Assembly (NCBI GenBank): GCA_035726825.1
Contig: JALNTX010000006.1
Location: 124,001 to 188,000, forward strand
DNA from: Pseudocitrobacter sp913778145
GTDB lineage: Bacteria; Pseudomonadota; Gammaproteobacteria; Enterobacterales; Enterobacteriaceae
Reading direction: 5' to 3'
DNA: 64,000 nt
Shown here piece after piece: positions 34,370 through 43,486 of the stretch. Both the position numbers and the translations under genes were made by a program. The notes beneath the pieces were generated by a model, which was not told where the DNA came from, did no database searches, and worked only from the letters and a program-made list of their open reading frames with translations. Each line of letters opens with the position of its first letter. The stretch's first letter is position 1.

Positions 34370-34385
34370 TGTGATATTGATCACT
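34370..34385 (+). promoter_or_regulatory. CRP-like site in front of the YahK-like gene
   Basis: TGTGA-N6-TCACT (34370-34385) matches nine of the ten core CRP positions and contains the inverted repeat GTGAT/ATCAC. It lies only 18 bases before the ATG, a place more fitting for repression or for control of a short leader than for classic activation. Could also be a site for another GTGA-reading protein. Confidence 0.35.
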
Positions 34386-34402
34386 CATTGCGAGGTAACA
34401 CG

Positions 34403-35449
34403 ATGAAAGTATTAGGTTATGCTGCCCAAAACCCCGCTGCACCGCTCGCGCCCTTTACTTTTGAACGCCGTGACCCGAGGCCCGATGATGTGGTCATTGA
34501 TATTCTTTATTGCGGCGTTTGCCACTCAGACCTTCATCAAGCACGTGATGACTGGGGTTTTAGTCGCTACCCGATTGTTCCCGGCCATGAAATTGTAGGG
34601 CGTGTGGTGGCTATTGGTGACAACGTCACAAAATTTAAGCCGGGCGATCTGGCCGCGATTGGGTGTATGGTCGATTCCTGTCGTGTGTGTCGTCCCTGCC
34701 AGCAGGGGCTTGAGCAGTATTGCGAAGAAGGCAATATCCAGACTTACAATGGCATCGATCGTCACGACGGTTCGCTGACCCTGGGCGGCTACTCGCAAAG
34801 GATTCTCGCCAGCCAGGATTTCGTTCTACATCTGCCCGAAAATATTGACCTGAAAGGGGCCGCACCGCTCTTATGCGCCGGGATCACCACCTGGTCGCCG
34901 CTACGTCGCTGGAACATCAATGAGAACAGCAAAGTCGCGGTGATTGGTCTGGGCGGTTTGGGGCATATGGCCCTGAAGCTCGCCAATGCACTGGGCGCGG
35001 AGGTTACGCTCTTTACTCGTTCTGCCGGGAAAGAAGCAGATGCGCGGCGATTAGGTGCACATCATGTGGTGCTCTCCACGGATGACGCCCAAATGAAGCA
35101 GGTACAAAACCAGTTCGATTTGATAATCGATACGGTTCCTTATGCCCATGATATTAATGCCTATATTCCCACTTTAACGCTAGATGGCACTTTGGTATTT
35201 GTGGGGCTATTGGGGAATATCGCTGATTTTTATACGGTTCCGCTTATTTTGGGGCGTCGATCCGTCGCCGGTTCGTGCATTGGCGGTATCGCGGAAACGC
35301 AGGAAATGCTCGATTTTTGCGCCCGGCACGATATTACCGCTGACGTCGAAGTGATTAGCATAGCCAACATCAATGATGCATTCGAACGCATGCTCAAAAG
35401 CGATGTGAAATATCGTTTTGTCATCGACATGGCATCGCTAACACATTGA
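34403..35449 (+). CDS. Zinc-dependent alcohol dehydrogenase / aldehyde reductase, YahK-like
   Basis: 348 residues of the cinnamyl-alcohol-dehydrogenase branch of the medium-chain family. Landmarks: YCGVCHSDLHQARDDWG, VPGHEIVGRV, four structural cysteines (CRVCRPCQQGLEQYC), VIGLGGLGHMALKLA, and the ending AETQEMLDFCARHDI. It is close to E. coli YahK, an NADPH-dependent aldehyde reductase, but is probably a paralog because yahK lies elsewhere. It starts at 34403, with GAGG upstream. It takes the place between maeA and osmC. Confidence 0.88.
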   Translation: MKVLGYAAQNPAAPLAPFTFERRDPRPDDVVIDILYCGVCHSDLHQARDDWGFSRYPIVPGHEIVGRVVAIGDNVTKFKPGDLAAIGCMVDSCRVCRPCQQGLEQYCEEGNIQTYNGIDRHDGSLTLGGYSQRILASQDFVLHLPENIDLKGAAPLLCAGITTWSPLRRWNINENSKVAVIGLGGLGHMALKLANALGAEVTLFTRSAGKEADARRLGAHHVVLSTDDAQMKQVQNQFDLIIDTVPYAHDINAYIPTLTLDGTLVFVGLLGNIADFYTVPLILGRRSVAGSCIGGIAETQEMLDFCARHDITADVEVISIANINDAFERMLKSDVKYRFVIDMASLTH

Positions 35450-35496
35450 AAATCTGTACTACACTTATTAGTTCCGCAAGCAAAAAGGAGTGAAAT

Positions 35497-35928
35497 ATGA
35501 CGATTCATAAGAAAGGTCAGGCACACTGGGAAGGCGATCTTAAACGTGGGAAGGGCACAATCTCAACGGAAAGCGGCGTGCTCGACCAGCAGCCCTACGG
35601 ATTCAATACCCGCTTTGAAGGCGCTAAAGGGACCAACCCGGAAGAACTGATTGCCGCTGCGCATTCTGCCTGCTTCTCTATGGCACTTTCCTTAATGCTG
35701 ACTGAGGCCGGGCATGCACCTACCTCTATTGATACGGTCGCTGATGTGTCGCTGGACAAAGTTGACGGCGGTTTCGCCATCACAAAAGTCGCCCTGCAAA
35801 GCAAGATTGTGCTGCCGGGTATCGATAGCGCGAAATTCGATGAAATTATCCAGAAAGCCAAAGCCGGCTGCCCGGTTTCTCAAGTGTTAAAAGCCGAAAT
35901 CACGCTCGATTATCAGCTGGAAAACTGA
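35497..35928 (+). CDS. osmC: Osmotically inducible peroxiredoxin OsmC
   Basis: 143 residues, the usual length, almost identical to E. coli OsmC at both ends (MTIHKKGQAHWEGDL; AEITLDYQLEN). The two active cysteines are in AAHSACFSMALSL and AKAGCPVSQVL; the protein forms a dimer that reduces organic hydroperoxides. AAAGGAG precedes the ATG. In E. coli osmC is under RpoS, Rcs and NhaR control; no boxes were assigned here. A terminator follows. Confidence 0.96.
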   Translation: MTIHKKGQAHWEGDLKRGKGTISTESGVLDQQPYGFNTRFEGAKGTNPEELIAAAHSACFSMALSLMLTEAGHAPTSIDTVADVSLDKVDGGFAITKVALQSKIVLPGIDSAKFDEIIQKAKAGCPVSQVLKAEITLDYQLEN

Positions 35929-35936
35929 TCATCTCA

Positions 35937-35968
35937 GGGCAGCTCTCATGCTGCCCATTCCTTCTTTT
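35937..35968 (+). terminator. osmC terminator
   Basis: GGGCAG (35937-35942) pairs with CTGCCC (35951-35956), followed by ATTCCTTCTTTT. Confidence 0.75.
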
Positions 35969-36103
35969 AGTGACAACGTCACGTTTAATGCGAATATCTT
36001 CTTAACTTATTCATATGGCTTTCATATCGTTAGCCTGAGAAGGCATTTGTTATGAGCGGTGTTCCCTATAGAGTGAAATTTCTGCTGACTCTTGAGGAGA
36101 ACA

Positions 36104-37072
36104 ATGATGGCGACAGAAAACCCGCTTACCGACAGTGAATTTCCTTTACTCAATCTGCGACGCGTGGCCGGTCATATTGGTGCTGAAGTGCGTGATATCA
36201 GGCTCTCTCCCGACCTCGAGGACGCGACGTTTGAACAGATCAATGCAGCACTGGTGAAGTACAAAGTGCTATTTTTCCGCCAACAGCAGCATCTCACCGA
36301 TGATACGCATCAGGCCTTTGGCGCGCGATTTGGCCATATTGTCGCGCACCCCACTGTACCCTCTCCGGCAGGCACCCAACTTTTTGAACTCGACGCCTCT
36401 AAAGGTGGCGGTCGGGCAGATTCCTGGCATACGGATGTCACCTTTGTTGATGCTTTTCCCAAAATCTCTATTTTGCGCGGCGTCACGATCCCTGCCTATG
36501 GCGGCGATACCGTGTGGGCCAATACCGCGCGCGCCTATGAGCAGCTTCCGGCCGAACTGAAGCACTTCGCGGCGTCTCTGCGTGCTGTGCACAGTAATGA
36601 TTACGACTACGGCGCTGAACGTGTGGTCGTTGAATCAACCCGCCTGAACCATCACAAAAATGTGTTTGTTTCATCCGTTTGGGAAGCCGAGCATCCTGTG
36701 GTACATGTGCATCCGGTTAGCGGCGAGAAGTGCCTGCTCCTTGGGCATTTCTTTAAACGTCTGGTCGGGTTCAGTAGCCGTGAGTCCGCCAGTCTGTTTG
36801 AGCTGTTACAAAACCGAATCATTCGCCTCGACAATACCGTTCGTTGGCAGTGGCAACAGGATGACGTGGTTATCTGGGATAATCGCAGCACCCAACACTA
36901 CGCGGTGAATGATTACGGAAATCAACCGCGCGTAGTGCGGCGAGTAACGGTGGAAGGCGATACGGCTGTAGGCGTAGACGGTACGCGTAGCCGAACCCTC
37001 GCTCGCGGGCAAACGGAACCTCAGCAGGGCGCAGCAAACTCGGACTCATCGGCGAAAAGCGTCGCCTCGTGA
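36104..37072 (+). CDS. TauD/TfdA-family 2-oxoglutarate-dependent dioxygenase
   Basis: About 322 residues. The Fe(II) triad is visible as H109-x-D111 (SWHTDVTF) and H265 (STQHYAVND), with the 2-oxoglutarate-binding arginine at about 277 (QPRVVRRVTV). The family includes taurine, alkylsulfate and 2,4-D dioxygenases, releasing sulfite or an aldehyde; the substrate here is unknown and there is no linked sulfonate transporter. The last 30 or so residues are a low-complexity polar tail (rich in S, A, Q, G). GAGGAGA precedes the ATG; a second Met follows directly. Confidence 0.85.
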   Translation: MMATENPLTDSEFPLLNLRRVAGHIGAEVRDIRLSPDLEDATFEQINAALVKYKVLFFRQQQHLTDDTHQAFGARFGHIVAHPTVPSPAGTQLFELDASKGGGRADSWHTDVTFVDAFPKISILRGVTIPAYGGDTVWANTARAYEQLPAELKHFAASLRAVHSNDYDYGAERVVVESTRLNHHKNVFVSSVWEAEHPVVHVHPVSGEKCLLLGHFFKRLVGFSSRESASLFELLQNRIIRLDNTVRWQWQQDDVVIWDNRSTQHYAVNDYGNQPRVVRRVTVEGDTAVGVDGTRSRTLARGQTEPQQGAANSDSSAKSVAS

Positions 37073-37080
37073 GGGTGATG

Positions 37081-37110
37081 GGCAGGGAGCTTTCCCTGCC
37101 ACCGTTTATT
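37081..37110. terminator. Bidirectional terminator between dioxygenase and lipase genes
   Basis: GGCAGGGA (37081-37088) pairs with TCCCTGCC (37093-37100), loop GCTT, then GTTTATTTT on the plus strand. It lies between the two convergent stops. Confidence 0.75.
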
Positions 37111-38239
37111 TTGCAGTCGTATTCAGAATAAAAGGCACAGAATCGCGCAACGACGGGTTCACGGTACCACTGTGATCTAAGCCTTCGTAGAGGCGAATCT
37201 CCGTTGGTGTTCCGGCGCGTTTAACCGCCTCGGCGAAGCGTTGCTGCATTGCTGTGGGCACGTTGATGTCATTACTGCCGATGCCAATGAATACTGGATG
37301 TGAGATTTTGAGCGTAGGATAAAGCATACTGCCAATACTGCTGCTCAACAGGGATTCTACTTCAGGTTTCAGGGTGTTAGCGGCATTTAGTTTCGCTTTC
37401 ATGGTCTGCTGAGTAAGCGCATTTATACAAAGATTCTGGGCTTTCTCCAGATACGGCAGGGCGTTATCCTGGAAATAATCACGTGCATTAAGTTTGCCAT
37501 TAATATCGGCAGCCGAAAGATAAATATAGAAAATATACGGAATTTTGGGGTCGCCATTTACCTGAGTCGCGCCAGTGACTGGCGGCAAAATATCGGCTGC
37601 CGTCGTATTTTTATCAAAATAGGGGGTACCCGTCAGGACTGTAGCGCGGATGTTTAACTCCGGTGCATATTGCGGTTGATAACCTGCCGTTGCAAATGCG
37701 GCGTGTGCTCCCTGGGATTGCCCCACCAGAATTATCTCATTACGCAGCGGATAGGTTTTCATTGCCGCACGCACGCCATCCAGAATACTCCAGGCTTCTC
37801 CACGCGCATTCAAATAATGATGCAGCCCGGCGGAACCTAAACCTGCATAATCGGGTGCCACAACGGCGTAACCGAGAGAAAGCCAGGTGTTCAAATACTG
37901 TTTGTCTCGATCGGTTCGCACGTTTAAAGAGGGCGCACACGCGTGCGCGACGCCGACGGTACCGTGCGCCCAGACGACCACCGGCCAGCCGCCTTCGGGA
38001 GCTTTACCATAAGGAAGAAAGACTGCGGCGGTATCTTCTCGCGGCGTTTTGCCATCCACGCCGCTGAGCGATGCGTAGTGCAGTAAATATTGCTGCGCTG
38101 CTTCGTTGAGACCATATTCTTTTGCCAGAACACCTGTTTTCTCAGTGTTGTCGGCGGCCAGTGCTGAAGCGGGTAACAGGGCTATTAAAAATAATGCGGA
38201 GGTTATTGTCTGAATGCGTTTTGAATTGAGGTAGTGCAT
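37106..38239 (-). CDS. Secreted lipase-like alpha/beta hydrolase
   Basis: 377 residues starting MHYLNSKRIQTITSALFLI, a Sec signal peptide ending near SALA-AD. The mature part is an alpha/beta hydrolase of the secretory lipase (LIP) type: oxyanion region VVWAHGTVG, nucleophile motif GQSQGAH, acid region IGSNDINVP and the last His in YEGLDHSGTV. It is expected in the periplasm or outside, acting on ester substrates. GGAAAG precedes the start at 38239; an in-frame ATG at 38308 would bury the signal peptide and is rejected. Confidence 0.8.
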   Translation of the reverse strand: MHYLNSKRIQTITSALFLIALLPASALAADNTEKTGVLAKEYGLNEAAQQYLLHYASLSGVDGKTPREDTAAVFLPYGKAPEGGWPVVVWAHGTVGVAHACAPSLNVRTDRDKQYLNTWLSLGYAVVAPDYAGLGSAGLHHYLNARGEAWSILDGVRAAMKTYPLRNEIILVGQSQGAHAAFATAGYQPQYAPELNIRATVLTGTPYFDKNTTAADILPPVTGATQVNGDPKIPYIFYIYLSAADINGKLNARDYFQDNALPYLEKAQNLCINALTQQTMKAKLNAANTLKPEVESLLSSSIGSMLYPTLKISHPVFIGIGSNDINVPTAMQQRFAEAVKRAGTPTEIRLYEGLDHSGTVNPSLRDSVPFILNTTAK

Positions 38240-38525
38240 GGCTTTCCATTCCTTATCTGCGATGTATCCAGTGTAGTGCAGCCCATGTGAACAGGAACCT
38301 AACCGCAATCGCTAATCAGAAAAGCCTGATTTATTTTGTCATTAATACCATGCTGTAAAAACCACGCAATGCGTCATTGTGGTGACTATTCCCTTTGCAA
38401 GCATTGATTAATCGTGTGATTGAGTTTTGTTATGGGAATAAAAATTGATTGTCATCAATGTGATAATGAAACAGGGCAGGCAACCTCGGATGAAGCGGTA
38501 TTGGTAAAACGGAACAGGAGGCTAT

Positions 38526-38771
38526 ATGCAATATTTACTGTTGTTTATCCTGGTGAGCATCGGTTCTGTTTCTTATTACAATGGCTCTGTTTTGGGTATT
38601 AAATCGGGAGTTTTATCTCTCTTGTGCATGCTACTGTTGGCTTATGGAATCTACGCTTTTACTGACTGGCTGACGCAAGGGCATGAGCTGATTACCGGCA
38701 TTTATATGATGTTGTCGCCCGCTGCGGGTCTTATCATAACCATCATGATGAAATCGGCGAAGGCCACTTAG
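38526..38771 (+). CDS. Small inner-membrane protein of unknown function
   Basis: 81 residues with about three hydrophobic segments (LLLFILVSIGSVSYY; GVLSLLCMLLLAYGIYAF; MMLSPAAGLIITIMM). AGGAGG 5-6 bases before the ATG is a near-perfect ribosome site, so it is a real gene despite its size. I recognise no family. About 285 gene-free bases lie upstream, and a terminator directly follows. Confidence 0.65.
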   Translation: MQYLLLFILVSIGSVSYYNGSVLGIKSGVLSLLCMLLLAYGIYAFTDWLTQGHELITGIYMMLSPAAGLIITIMMKSAKAT

Positions 38772-38780
38772 CCCGCAAAT

Positions 38781-38802
38781 TCCCCCGTAAAAATACGGGG
38801 GA
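38781..38802. terminator. Bidirectional hairpin between two small envelope genes
   Basis: TCCCCCGTA (38781-38789) pairs with TACGGGGGA (38794-38802) around AAAA. It lies between the stop of the 81-residue membrane protein and the stop of the convergent periplasmic protein. Confidence 0.75.
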
Positions 38803-38807
38803 GAAGC

Positions 38808-39191
38808 TTATAAACCGGCCGGACGTGGCACTTCGGTGTAATTTCCCTCGATATCGCGCGAGTAGTAGTGACCTTCTTTAACGTAATAGCGTTTTCCGTT
38901 GAAATCCAGCACCTGCAGCGTGCTATCCGGTGCGGCCGCCGGGCGTTCAACGACCACATATTCCGGACCCTGTTTTTGGTAATACGTACCGTTAACCAGC
39001 CAGTAAGTTAATCCACCAATCATGACGGCTGTCGCCAGGTCGGGAAGTATGCTGACCCGGTGCCCAGGCATCGGGCCGTGCATATCAGGGCCGTGCCCTC
39101 CGCCGTGTCCTCCTGGGCCGCCTGGTCCGGCCAAAGCGCCAAAGGGCAGCGCGAGTGCGCTTATAAGCATAATGGTTGCCGCTTTATTCAT
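38808..39191 (-). CDS. Gly/His/Pro-rich periplasmic protein of unknown function
   Basis: 127 residues: a Sec signal (MNKAATIMLISALALPFGALA), then a 24-residue stretch rich in Gly, His, Pro and Met (about 22-45), a hydrophobic segment (ATAVMIGGLTYWLVNGTYY), and a C-terminal FNGKRYYVKEGHYYSRDIEG region typical of small envelope proteins annotated as DUF6515-like. The His/Met-rich part could bind metal ions. A GGGGGAAGAG ribosome site precedes the ATG. Function unknown. Confidence 0.7.
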   Translation of the reverse strand: MNKAATIMLISALALPFGALAGPGGPGGHGGGHGPDMHGPMPGHRVSILPDLATAVMIGGLTYWLVNGTYYQKQGPEYVVVERPAAAPDSTLQVLDFNGKRYYVKEGHYYSRDIEGNYTEVPRPAGL

Positions 39192-39419
39192 CTCTTCCCC
39201 CTTAAAATCGTAGAAAAATTAAGGCATTTGTCATCAGGTTTTGTTATCGCATTGCGAAAATACTCAATCTGCATATTGTAAATCAGTGGTTCGCCTGAAA
39301 TGAGGAAGAACTGTGAAGTTTGTGTGGAAGAAATAATCGCAGCGTTTACAAGATAAAAAGATCACATGTCACAAATTGAGCTTAACTTAAGATTATTCTT
39401 CAGGAGGCTAGCGGTTTGT

Positions 39420-39427
39420 CTATAGCT
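39420..39427 (+). promoter_or_regulatory. Possible sigmaS -10 element for dosCP
   Basis: CTATAGCT (39420-39427) resembles the extended CTATACT -10 of RpoS promoters and lies about 28 bases before the dosC start codon. E. coli dosCP is RpoS-dependent, which agrees. No -35 was assigned. Confidence 0.35.
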
Positions 39428-39454
39428 CTGTTTTTACATAAAGGTCGATAAATC

Positions 39455-40837
39455 ATGGAAACATATCTGCAAAAAATGAAAGATGAGTGGGCGCAACTCA
39501 TCAGTGATACCGATCCGCAGGTGCGTCTCCTCGCTGCCGGGATTGCCGGTGAGCATGCGAAAGTGCTGAGTCAGGAATTTTATAGCGTTGTCCTTTCTGA
39601 TTCGCAGGCTGCGGAGTTTCTGACAAACGATCAAGTAGAAAAACAGTTAAAAAGCGCTTTGGAACAGTGGATCATTGATGTTCTCGCCTGTTCCGTTGAA
39701 GGTGTCGAACAGCAAATTCAGGTCCAGCAGCGCGTAGCGGATGTGCATGCCCGCATTGGCATTCCCGTTGATCTCGTTGAGATGGGGTTCCGGGTACTAA
39801 AAAAACTGTTATTCCCGGTTATTGGCGCCAGTCAATACTCCGCAGATATCAAACTGGGTATCTATCACTTTGCGGTAAACAGTATCGACCTTGCCATGGA
39901 AGTGATGTCCCGCGCGTTTATTTTCAGTGAAAACAGTGCGGCAAAAGAGGATGAAAACTATCGCATCTTTTCGCTCATGGAAAATGCGGAGGAGGAAAAG
40001 GAACGACAGATTGCATCCTTGCTGAGTTGGGAAATGGATCTGATCTACAAAGTCATGCTCGACGCCGGGCCCGGCAACAGTCTGCCGCTGGGGCAGTCGG
40101 ATTTTGGCCTGTGGTTTAACCACAAAGGTCGCCACTATTTCAGCGGTATCGCAGAGGCGGGCCATATTTCACGCCTTATTATTGAGTTTGACGATGCGTT
40201 TCGCACGGTACGCCAATCACCACAGGGTATGAACACGCGCCAGCAACGCGTCAACTTTATCCTGCAAACCCGCAATACGCTCTCGCAAATCGTGACGCTG
40301 TTACGCGAACTTTTTGAAGAGGTATCGCGCCATGAAGTGGGAATGGATGTACTGACGCGTTTGTTAAACAGGCGTTTCTTGCCGACCATCTTTAAACGTG
40401 AAATAGCTCATGCGGGCCGTGCCGGAACGCCGATGTCGGTTCTGTTAATTGATGTTGATAAGTTCAAGCAAATTAATGACACGTGGGGGCATAACACCGG
40501 TGACGATATTCTGCGTAAAGTCGCTGGCGCATTTTACGAACACGTTCGCACCAGCGATTTTGTGTTCCGCTACGGTGGCGATGAGTTCTTGATCATTCTG
40601 ACGGAAGCCAACGAGGCGGACACGCTTCGCATTGCTGAGCGGGTGCGCTCACGGGTGGAAAAAATCAAAGTTTCTGCGCCCAACGGCGAAACTATCTCAC
40701 TTTCGCTCTCGATTGGCGCGGCGATGTTTAGCGGGCATCCGGATTATGAACGCCTCATTCAGCTTGCCGATGAGGCGCTTTATAGTGCGAAACGCCGGGG
40801 CCGCAACTGTGTTGAACTGTGGAAAGCATCATGCTAA
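39455..40837 (+). CDS. dosC: Heme-based oxygen-sensor diguanylate cyclase DosC
   Basis: 460 residues, identical in length to E. coli DosC (YddV). The globin-coupled sensor (about 1-155) has its proximal heme His98 in DVHARIGIP; a middle helical domain links to the GGDEF domain with GGDEF at 374-378, so the active site is intact. It makes cyclic di-GMP and is more active when O2 is bound in the E. coli protein. Its last 7 bases overlap dosP, which removes the same messenger. Confidence 0.95.
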   Translation: METYLQKMKDEWAQLISDTDPQVRLLAAGIAGEHAKVLSQEFYSVVLSDSQAAEFLTNDQVEKQLKSALEQWIIDVLACSVEGVEQQIQVQQRVADVHARIGIPVDLVEMGFRVLKKLLFPVIGASQYSADIKLGIYHFAVNSIDLAMEVMSRAFIFSENSAAKEDENYRIFSLMENAEEEKERQIASLLSWEMDLIYKVMLDAGPGNSLPLGQSDFGLWFNHKGRHYFSGIAEAGHISRLIIEFDDAFRTVRQSPQGMNTRQQRVNFILQTRNTLSQIVTLLRELFEEVSRHEVGMDVLTRLLNRRFLPTIFKREIAHAGRAGTPMSVLLIDVDKFKQINDTWGHNTGDDILRKVAGAFYEHVRTSDFVFRYGGDEFLIILTEANEADTLRIAERVRSRVEKIKVSAPNGETISLSLSIGAAMFSGHPDYERLIQLADEALYSAKRRGRNCVELWKASC

Positions 40838-43272
40838 GCCATTTCCGTCAGTACCTTCCCTGGTGGAATATTCCGGCAACTATCGATTCTCACCGGGGCG
40901 ATATCCTATTTTCTGCTCTTGAGCAAAATATTATGGGGTCGGTACTGATTGACGCCGACGATCGCGTCATGTTTTTCAATCGCGCCGCCGAGCAACTCTG
41001 GGGGTATCGCCGTGAAGAAGTATTGGGGCAAAATGTCTCTTTGCTCATTCCGCATTCGCTGCGTGCTGCTCATCCCGGCTACATTCAGCATCACCGCGAA
41101 GGAGCGCAATCCCGAGTGGTAGGGATGAGCCGTGAGTTACAGCTGGAGCGCAAAGATGGCAGCACAATCTGGACCCGCTTCGCACTCTCGCGCGTCGATA
41201 TTTCCGGAAAAATCTGTTACCTCGCGCTGGTTCGCGATGCCAGCCGTGAAATGGCACAACAAGAACAGTCGCGGTTGCTGCTGCTGGCGGTTGATCACAT
41301 CGCCAAACCGGTTATTGTCCTGGATAACCAGCGTCGGATTGTTCAGGGGAATCAGGCGTTTACTGAAATGTCTGGTAGGACAATAGAAGACGTTGTGGGG
41401 CAGCGTCCGGATAATATTCTCCAGCTTCCCGATGGCTTACCCGAGCATAGGGAGCGACTCCAGCACTTACTGGGAAAAAGCCACCGCGATCATGCTGAAT
41501 TCATGCTGCTGGCCTGTTCAGGAACGTCCGTCTGGTTTAAAGCGACGATAAACCCGGTCTTTAATGAGCACGGTGAGTTGCAAAATTTGGTGATGACCTT
41601 CACGGACGTCACTGAAGATCGCAAGATTCGTGAACTGGAACGCACATTATTAACGGCTATTTCCCGTAATCCACTTTTTCAGGATATGGGAGATATTCTT
41701 TGCCGCAGCATCGAAGCGGTCTTTCCCGGTTCCCACGTCGAATTAACGCTGACTGAAGAGGGCGTTTGGGCTACCACGCCGGATACTCTCGGTGGACAGA
41801 CCGCGATTAAACGGATTGTTTCCATTCGCCGTCGGGATGGAAGTAAAGCTGGCACATTGGCTATTCGCACCGCGGCCGGTCAAGAAAGCCGCGCCTTTAT
41901 CGATCGCGTGGCCGATATCAGCCAGCATCTGGCCGCCGTGGCGATAGAACAGGAGCACAGCCGTCGGCAAATTGCGCAGCTGGTGCAATTTGATCCGCTC
42001 ACAGGATTGCCAAACCGAGGTCAGCTACAGGACTATCTTAATCAGCGTCTTGCGAGTGACAGGACGGCTGCGCCGGTGGTTTTTCTGATGACGGTCGATC
42101 ACTTTCAGGATGTCATTGACGCTCATGGCTATGCTGCGGCAGACCAGGTATTACTTACGGTGGCCAATCGGTTACGGGATACGTTACGCCCCGGGCAGTA
42201 TTTATGTAAAACGGAAGGCCCACAGTTTGTTCTTATAGACGATGAAAATGATGTCAGCAATTTGTCGCGGGTTTCTGAAGATCTGGAAAACAGTGTTCAC
42301 GAACCGTTCACACTGGAGCAGCAAACTTTTTCACCGACGCTGAGCATTGGCATCAGCTACGAAGCCGGTCGAAATCTTGACTGGCTTCTCTCAACGGCCA
42401 GCAGCGCGATGGAGCATATCCGACGCTCGGGAGGTAACGGGTGGCAATTTTTCAGCCCCGAGCTTAATCGGGCGGTAACCGAACGCATGCTGCTGGGGGC
42501 GGCGCTGAAACGAGCGGTGAAGGACAATCATCTCAGGCTGGTATATCAGCCACAAATTAATGTTGCTACCGGTGAGCTGTATGGTTTTGAGGCGCTGGCG
42601 CGCTGGCGGGATCCTGAACATGGCGACGTTCCGCCTTCCCGATTTATCCCTTTAGCGGAAGAGGTGGGTGAAATTGAAAATATTGGCCGTTGGGTGATCC
42701 GCGAAGCCTGTCGGCAACTGGCGCAATGGCGTTTAGAGGCGCTTCGTGTGCCTGCGCTTTCGGTTAATTTATCTGCGCTTCATTTTCACAGCAGCGAGTT
42801 ATTTACCCAGGTTGCCGACGCCATGACGGCGTTTTCCATTGTCGGTAATGAACTTACGCTCGAAATTACCGAAAGCATGATGATGGATCCCGATGAGGCG
42901 CTTCTTAAACGCATTAAAATGCTGCGAGAGGCAGGGGTCGGTTTATCGATTGATGATTTTGGCACTGGCTTTTCCGGTCTTTCACGTTTGGTAACACTTC
43001 CGGTGACCGAAATAAAAATTGATAAAAGCTTTGTCGATGGCTGTTTGACCGATACCCGCAGCCGATCGTTGTTAGAAGTCATCACTCGTATTGGGCAAAG
43101 TTTTAATATGATGGTGGTCGCAGAAGGTGTTGAAACACATGAACAGCTGCAATTGTTACGTGATATTGGTTGCCCGGTGGTTCAAGGCTACTATTTCTCC
43201 AGACCGTTAAACCCTGAGGATATTCCGAGATGGTATCAATCAGATTATCAACGCATTATTGATAATTTGTGA
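40831..43272 (+). CDS. dosP: Heme-based oxygen-sensor c-di-GMP phosphodiesterase DosP
   Basis: 813 residues (E. coli 799): PAS-A with the heme ligands His81 (AAHPGYIQH) and Met99 (GMSREL), 18 residues apart as in E. coli His77/Met95; PAS-B; a degenerate GGDEF domain (TEGPQFV where the active motif would be); and an EAL domain with E587-A-L (YGFEALARW) and DDFGTGFSGLSRL. It linearises c-di-GMP to pGpG on O2 binding. The extra N-terminal residues precede PAS-A. It starts inside the end of dosC. Confidence 0.95.
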   Translation: MLSHFRQYLPWWNIPATIDSHRGDILFSALEQNIMGSVLIDADDRVMFFNRAAEQLWGYRREEVLGQNVSLLIPHSLRAAHPGYIQHHREGAQSRVVGMSRELQLERKDGSTIWTRFALSRVDISGKICYLALVRDASREMAQQEQSRLLLLAVDHIAKPVIVLDNQRRIVQGNQAFTEMSGRTIEDVVGQRPDNILQLPDGLPEHRERLQHLLGKSHRDHAEFMLLACSGTSVWFKATINPVFNEHGELQNLVMTFTDVTEDRKIRELERTLLTAISRNPLFQDMGDILCRSIEAVFPGSHVELTLTEEGVWATTPDTLGGQTAIKRIVSIRRRDGSKAGTLAIRTAAGQESRAFIDRVADISQHLAAVAIEQEHSRRQIAQLVQFDPLTGLPNRGQLQDYLNQRLASDRTAAPVVFLMTVDHFQDVIDAHGYAAADQVLLTVANRLRDTLRPGQYLCKTEGPQFVLIDDENDVSNLSRVSEDLENSVHEPFTLEQQTFSPTLSIGISYEAGRNLDWLLSTASSAMEHIRRSGGNGWQFFSPELNRAVTERMLLGAALKRAVKDNHLRLVYQPQINVATGELYGFEALARWRDPEHGDVPPSRFIPLAEEVGEIENIGRWVIREACRQLAQWRLEALRVPALSVNLSALHFHSSELFTQVADAMTAFSIVGNELTLEITESMMMDPDEALLKRIKMLREAGVGLSIDDFGTGFSGLSRLVTLPVTEIKIDKSFVDGCLTDTRSRSLLEVITRIGQSFNMMVVAEGVETHEQLQLLRDIGCPVVQGYYFSRPLNPEDIPRWYQSDYQRIIDNL

Positions 43273-43405
43273 TAGGGAACGATTTTGTTAAAAAATAAAA
43301 TGGCAGGCAGCCTTGCGTTTCTAATATTAGCTATACTAAAACTCTGTTTCAGGAACTCACTCATTGCTGCGACGAGCATTTAACCATCGTCTTAGTGTGG
43401 GTTAA

Positions 43406-43434
43406 TTGTTGTTAATTTATTGGCATTGTATAAA
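43406..43434 (+). promoter_or_regulatory. Likely promoter of the TolC-like/adhesin unit
   Basis: TTGTTG (43406-43411) and TATAAA (43429-43434) with 17 bases between. This predicts a start near 43441 and a leader of about 45 bases. An overlapping alternative is TTGGCA (43420-43425) with CTTAAT (43443-43448). Confidence 0.45.
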
Positions 43435-43486
43435 AACACGAACTTAATATAACTTCATGGAATAATTCTTTAAAGGAGCAGGTGAA

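Noticed and set aside
38420..38602. 60-codon frame before and overlapping the small membrane protein
   Set aside because: It overlaps the better-supported gene at 38526 in another frame, has no ribosome site, and shows no hydrophobic or domain signal.
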